DNA from: an uncultured Ignavibacteria bacterium
GTDB lineage: Bacteria; Bacteroidota; Ignavibacteria; Ignavibacteriales; Ignavibacteriaceae
Direction of reading: 5' to 3'
DNA length: 8,424 nt
NCBI GenBank assembly: GCA_937996765.1
Contig: CALKUG010000275.1
Coordinates: 1 to 8,424, forward strand
Made by a program: the position numbers and the translations under genes
The notes under the pieces: generated by a model
Told to the model about the DNA's origin: nothing
Databases searched by the model: none
The model's input: only the letters and a program-made list of their open reading frames with translations
Shown here: in pieces, positions 5,734-8,424 of the stretch
How positions within the stretch are numbered: position 1 is the stretch's first letter
How the letters are laid out: the number at the start of each line of letters is the position of its first letter

Positions 5734-5736
5734 GTT

Positions 5737-5760
5737 ATTTTAATGGATATACATTAAAAT
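5737..5760. promoter_or_regulatory. Operator candidate 2: 9-bp arms over the repressor start codon
   Basis: Perfect 9-bp arms ATTTTAATG (5737-5745) and CATTAAAAT (5752-5760) flank GATATA. The core TAATG-N6-CATTA (5741-5756) repeats operator candidate 1 at exactly 32 bp, about three helical turns, placing both on one face of the DNA. The right arm includes the first two bases of the repressor ATG (5759-5761), so binding could hinder the repressor's own transcription, and the mRNA hairpin could limit its translation. Autoregulation is inferred. Confidence 0.55.
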
Positions 5761-6379
5761 GTCAATAAAATCTCAAATTGGTCAACGTCTATTCAAATTT
5801 TATGAGACATTAGGTATCTCTAAATCTGAATTTGCGCGGAGGCTTGGCAAGTTGCCACAAAACATGAATGTATATTTTACTGGAGATGCAGATGTCTTAT
5901 CGTTAGTAGAATCTTTACAAGCAATGGGATGCGATAAAGATTGGTTACTAACCGGTAAAATGGATAACATAGATGCCGAGTTAAAAACACACCGATACCC
6001 TGTAATAGGTACCGCGGCGGCCGGGTTAGGTTCACTAACGGTATATGAAGAGAACCAGTATTACGAATTTGCCACTATAGATTACGACCCTAACACACAT
6101 TTTTTTGTTAAAGTAGATAAGAACAATGGTACCAGCATGTTTCCTGTGCTAAAAGAAGGAGATATGATATTGTGTAGCCAACTCAAAGCAGCTAAGCCGG
6201 GGGAAATAGTACTTGCGGTATCGCAAAAAACACAAGCAGGTAGCATTAAAGTATTTGCTATTGTTGAAGGGTATCCGGATATATACGCACTAAAATCATA
6301 CAACCAATCAACAGATGTAATAATGGTTAACAAGGATAAGGTAAAAATATACCCGGCTGTTGCCATTAAGTATTGTTAA
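5759..6379 (+). CDS. S24-family (LexA/CI-type) phage repressor
   Basis: The 206-residue protein has an N-terminal helix-turn-helix of the phage CI type (about residues 6-66: IGQRLFKFYETLGISKSEFARRLG, ending with the DWLLTGK signature) and a C-terminal S24 peptidase domain. PVIGTAAAGLG (81-91) contains a likely self-cleavage site at A88-G89. S126 in NGTSMFPVLKEGD is the catalytic Ser, and K164 in GSIKVFAIVEG is the likely catalytic Lys. This family represses lytic genes as a dimer and cleaves itself when RecA is activated by DNA damage. It is the only plus-strand gene, divergent from the Cro/Ner-like gene, with its ATG inside a perfect dyad. Its stop is one base from the stop of the convergent gpG-like gene. 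Mu's own repressor is not of this type. No clear Shine-Dalgarno is seen. Confidence 0.9.
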   Translation: MSIKSQIGQRLFKFYETLGISKSEFARRLGKLPQNMNVYFTGDADVLSLVESLQAMGCDKDWLLTGKMDNIDAELKTHRYPVIGTAAAGLGSLTVYEENQYYEFATIDYDPNTHFFVKVDKNNGTSMFPVLKEGDMILCSQLKAAKPGEIVLAVSQKTQAGSIKVFAIVEGYPDIYALKSYNQSTDVIMVNKDKVKIYPAVAIKYC

Positions 6380-6380
6380 G

Positions 6381-6956
6381 TTATGTAAGTGTAGCTTTTT
6401 CAAGTAACTTCTCTACATTGGACCGCACATTAGCACCAATTATTTTTTCTATTTCTTCCACCTCTTTATCAGTTAAACCCATAAATTTTCTAATAACTTT
6501 ACTTTTTCCTGCTCCCATGGTGTTATGCCATTGTGCTTTTTGTTCTTCCTCTGCGTTACGGAACCCAAGTGTAACCTCAAGCGGTGCAGTAGCAATAATG
6601 CCCAAATTGCGCATCAACCTGCCACTCCAAGAAAGGGTTGCCTTGCCGGTACTTTTACCTGCATCTTCGCGAATGGTTTTATAGCCACCGGGTATATACA
6701 CCCATAGCGATTTCTTTTTTGTTAAAAAGAGTTTGTAGCGTGCATCTGCACCAAAACCACCCTGTTTAAGAACTTTATTTTGCAGTGCTTTTGTTGGTAA
6801 ACCTCCAAATGGCATAACAAAAGGTTTACTTGAATACTGCGAGCTCCCCTCGGTTGAACCCTCGAGATACTCACCTGAAAGGGTACGCCTCCTTATAATC
6901 ATAAGCGCTATGTTACCTATACGTTTTAGCATTATATCATCAATTATTTGTTGCAC
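6381..6956 (-). CDS. Mu gpG-like virion morphogenesis (tail completion) protein
   Basis: The 191-residue product has the C-terminal signature of the phage virion morphogenesis family (PF05069, Mu gpG / P2 gpS type): LSWSGRLMRNLGI (108-120), QWHNTMGAGKSKVIRKFMGLTDKEVEEIEKII (142-173), which matches 'h..G......R.flGls..e...i'. The N-terminal KRIGNIALMIIRRR (11-24) fits the family's first helix. These proteins act late in virion assembly, in head-tail joining or tail completion. The frame begins with GTG at 6956, whose G-containing codon overlaps the stop of the 53-residue gene (TAGTG); the next ATG is at 6932. The GTG is favoured by coupling, but the ATG would still keep the whole family domain. 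No Mu F-like gene lies between portal and this gene. Confidence 0.85.
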   Translation of the reverse strand: MQQIIDDIMLKRIGNIALMIIRRRTLSGEYLEGSTEGSSQYSSKPFVMPFGGLPTKALQNKVLKQGGFGADARYKLFLTKKKSLWVYIPGGYKTIREDAGKSTGKATLSWSGRLMRNLGIIATAPLEVTLGFRNAEEEQKAQWHNTMGAGKSKVIRKFMGLTDKEVEEIEKIIGANVRSNVEKLLEKATLT

Positions 6957-7117
6957 TATTCATCCCGAAGACTTTTCCAAACTGTGCCCAGCTCGTTCAT
7001 AAATTCGATAATGCGATCCTCATCTAAGAATGTTATAAGCAGTTTTGCGCAAATGGTTGCTAACACAGTTATTGGAAGCTTCATCAATTTAATTTCAAGT
7101 TTATCTTGAAAACTCAT
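6956..7117 (-). CDS. Small 53-residue late protein between portal and gpG-like gene
   Basis: This short gene starts with ATG 7117-7115, overlapping the portal stop as ATGA, with TGAGG about 10 bases upstream, and ends at TAG 6958-6956, overlapping the GTG of the gpG-like gene by one base. Translation: MSFQDKLEIKLMKLPITVLA at the N-terminus, a hydrophobic stretch through about residue 31 (TICAKLLITF), then acidic DEDRIIEFMNELGTVWKSLRDE. The hydrophobic stretch at 14-31 could be a membrane helix or one side of an amphipathic helix; K25 within it argues mildly against a membrane span. I do not recognise it. Tight coupling on both sides makes it very likely real; it may be a small virion or assembly factor. 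Confidence 0.75.
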   Translation of the reverse strand: MSFQDKLEIKLMKLPITVLATICAKLLITFLDEDRIIEFMNELGTVWKSLRDE

Positions 7118-8301
7118 ATAGTTGCCTCAGAGGCGTTCGGCACAGAAAACCCGGTTCTATTGTAGAGTTCATCACGTTTTATTGGAACATTGTTTTGTTT
7201 TAGAATTTCAAAAATCCTTGCATAGCTTTCGCGGTCAACGGCTTCTTCAATATCAAATTCAAATTCAGGGTAGGCGTTACGCGGCTCGCCGTAATTTTCG
7301 AAGTAATCTTTTTCAATTACCTGGGCAGTAATTTCTTCTTGTAGTTGGATAAGATCTGCCCAGAGATAATCCTCACGTACAAAGTTATGCACCTTTGCAG
7401 CTGCAAATGAGCCGGTTGAACCAATAGAGGTAGTAAGGGTTTGGCCAAGAATAGAAATTGCCGTTTCTGCGTTAATGGCGGCAATAAACTTATCATGCAA
7501 ATCGGGTATGTTACTGCCACCGGCTTCGAGGAAGCGAAGCTTTATTTCTTCAGGCATTACTGCACTATTTTTACTTAAAGCCAATAGTGCGTTTTTGGCA
7601 ACTGCACGTTCTTCCGGCGAGCTCGCCTTGTTATACTCGGCAACCATGGTAGGGTCACCGAATTTATCATTGGCCGATGCCCAACCAAAAATATCGTAGT
7701 ACTTTAATAAGGAATACACCATGTTATATCTCACAATACCACCGGCATAATCACTGTTAATGCCATCCAACGGATTCGAACGCATATAAACAATATCTGT
7801 ATCCAGCTGACTTCTTAAATAGCCATTCTGAATTGTTTCGATATGGTTAATATCAAAAGGATTATTAGGATCGTAATCGAGCTCGGTAAGCTCCAACGGC
7901 CTAAATGAGGTAATCATGGTTCCGTATTTGGTGCCGGCTTCCCACCTTGTTTGAACCGCGGCTGCACCAAACAAAATTGCATTTGAAAGAGCTGCAATTA
8001 ACCTGCGGATTTTGCCGCGTTGTAAACGCGTGGTGATTGCAGAGAGTTGTGTTTTTTCTGTTTCGGTGGTTATAAATTCATCAGGGAATTTTACTTTAGT
8101 TTTAAAGCCAAGGACCGCGAGCTTACGCGTTTGTATAAGCCCAAAAAGATACCTATCCAGGGTAGGCAGTTTCTGCAGGAGAGAGAGGAGCAAGCGGGGA
8201 TCTCGTGTTTTGTCGGTTCTTTCGGCCAATTGGTTGTAAGTAACAATTCTACTTACCTCAGGCAACAGCCGGTCTTTAAGATCTGAATTTACAAATTTCA
8301 T
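7114..8301 (-). CDS. Mu gp29-like portal protein (DUF935)
   Basis: The 395-residue product follows the DUF935 family (PF06074), the portal of Mu-like phages, which forms the ring at one head vertex through which DNA is packaged and to which the tail is joined. Visible landmarks: DPRLLLSLLQKLPTLDRYLFGLIQTRKLAVLGF (34-66, 'D..i.g.l.tRk.av.g'), an Ala-rich helix AALSNAILFGAAAVQTRW (103-120), RYNMVYSLLKYYDIFGWASANDKFGDPTMVAEY (191-223, the conserved 'w..f.e.fG.P..v..Y'), then AISILGQTLTTSIGSTGSFAAAKVHNFVREDYLWADL (281-317, the family's best conserved stretch). It is somewhat shorter than Mu gp29. AGAAGGAT precedes the ATG, which overlaps the upstream gene's stop (ATGA); its own stop overlaps the next gene in the same way. 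No terminase large subunit lies inside the window. Confidence 0.92.
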   Translation of the reverse strand: MKFVNSDLKDRLLPEVSRIVTYNQLAERTDKTRDPRLLLSLLQKLPTLDRYLFGLIQTRKLAVLGFKTKVKFPDEFITTETEKTQLSAITTRLQRGKIRRLIAALSNAILFGAAAVQTRWEAGTKYGTMITSFRPLELTELDYDPNNPFDINHIETIQNGYLRSQLDTDIVYMRSNPLDGINSDYAGGIVRYNMVYSLLKYYDIFGWASANDKFGDPTMVAEYNKASSPEERAVAKNALLALSKNSAVMPEEIKLRFLEAGGSNIPDLHDKFIAAINAETAISILGQTLTTSIGSTGSFAAAKVHNFVREDYLWADLIQLQEEITAQVIEKDYFENYGEPRNAYPEFEFDIEEAVDRESYARIFEILKQNNVPIKRDELYNRTGFSVPNASEATI

Positions 8302-8424
8302 ATAGGTTTTATCCTTCTTGTAGAAATAACTTCGATAGTGTTTGCGTTTTCTCCGGTAGCGGACATAAGATTACACCCAATTTCACTCATAAGCGTATAG
8401 GCAGAAATAAGGGCATCGGGAGCA
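8298..8424 (-). CDS. C-terminal end of an unknown gene upstream of the portal
   Basis: Only the last 41 residues are in the window (ALISAYTLMSEIGCNLMSATG and on to VISTRRIKPI). The stop TGA overlaps the portal ATG as ATGA, placing it as the upstream member of the same late operon. In Mu the gene before the portal encodes the large terminase subunit, but this fragment is too short for me to confirm that, and the sequence shows no recognisable motif. The other two minus-strand frames here are closed by stops. Confidence 0.65.
   Translation of the reverse strand, partial: APDALISAYTLMSEIGCNLMSATGENANTIEVISTRRIKPI

Noticed and set aside
5721..5736. TTGAC and TATAAT on the minus strand as a classic sigma-70 promoter
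   Set aside because: The two boxes are only 2 bases apart, which is impossible for one promoter; the TTG with TAAGTTAG at 20 bases fits better.
6082..6366. 94-residue minus-strand frame opposite the S24 repressor
   Set aside because: It is fully antisense to a confident gene, and its hydrophobic composition is what the complementary frame would give; it has no coupling to neighbours.
7317..7520. 67-residue minus-strand frame inside the portal
   Set aside because: It is an alternative frame within the well-supported portal coding region, with no motif and no start signal.
1..8424. Phage ends (TG...CA terminal repeats), CRISPR arrays, tRNAs
   Set aside because: I saw no repeated terminal sites, no regularly spaced repeats and no cloverleaf-like region by eye; a computed search was not possible here.

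Overview
The window is part of a Mu-like transposable phage or prophage. The main evidence is a MuA-type DDE transposase (2191-4038), a Mu Gam-type DNA-end-binding protein (479-1012), a GemA/gp16-like protein (1326-1814), a DUF935/Mu gp29-type portal (7114-8301) and a Mu gpG-type virion morphogenesis protein (6381-6956). The DNA is AT-rich and the proteins are rich in Lys, Ile and Asn. The best promoter candidate has the Bacteroidota form (TTG, about 20 bases, TAnnTT). A Bacteroidota host is therefore my best guess, but it is an inference; several genes carry clear Shine-Dalgarno sequences, which is not typical of that phylum.

Layout, right to left because almost everything is on the minus strand. 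(1) 8424-6381 is part of the late, head-building module: the end of an unknown gene, the portal, an unlisted 53-residue gene, and the gpG-like gene. They are joined by ATGA or TAGTG stop/start overlaps. (2) 6379-5759 is the only plus-strand gene, an S24 (LexA/CI-type) repressor. Its stop lies one base from the stop of the gpG-like gene. (3) 5758-5664 is a 95-bp divergent control region. It holds two TAATG-N6-CATTA dyads exactly 32 bp apart, a third dyad (AGTTA-N8-TAACT) and a candidate early promoter. (4) 5663-2191 is an early operon: a Cro/Ner-like helix-turn-helix protein, a possible small frameshifted gene, a CII (CP76)-like regulator, a 53-residue protein, an unknown 234-residue protein and the transposase, almost all overlapping by a few bases. 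(5) 2152-1 is the continuation: a coiled-coil protein, the GemA-like protein, an unknown protein, Gam, an 88-residue protein and a zinc-ribbon protein cut by the window edge.

How it may work together (inference): the S24 repressor binds the divergent region and keeps the early operon off. SOS-type self-cleavage would release it. The Cro/Ner-like and CII-like proteins would then set the lytic programme, the transposase would drive replicative transposition, and Gam would protect DNA ends. Two departures from Mu stand out. No MuB-type ATPase follows the transposase, and late genes lie directly against the repressor, so the control region is internal rather than next to a phage end. There is no stretch above 300 bases without a gene, and I saw no tRNA, rRNA, CRISPR array or recognisable phage end.
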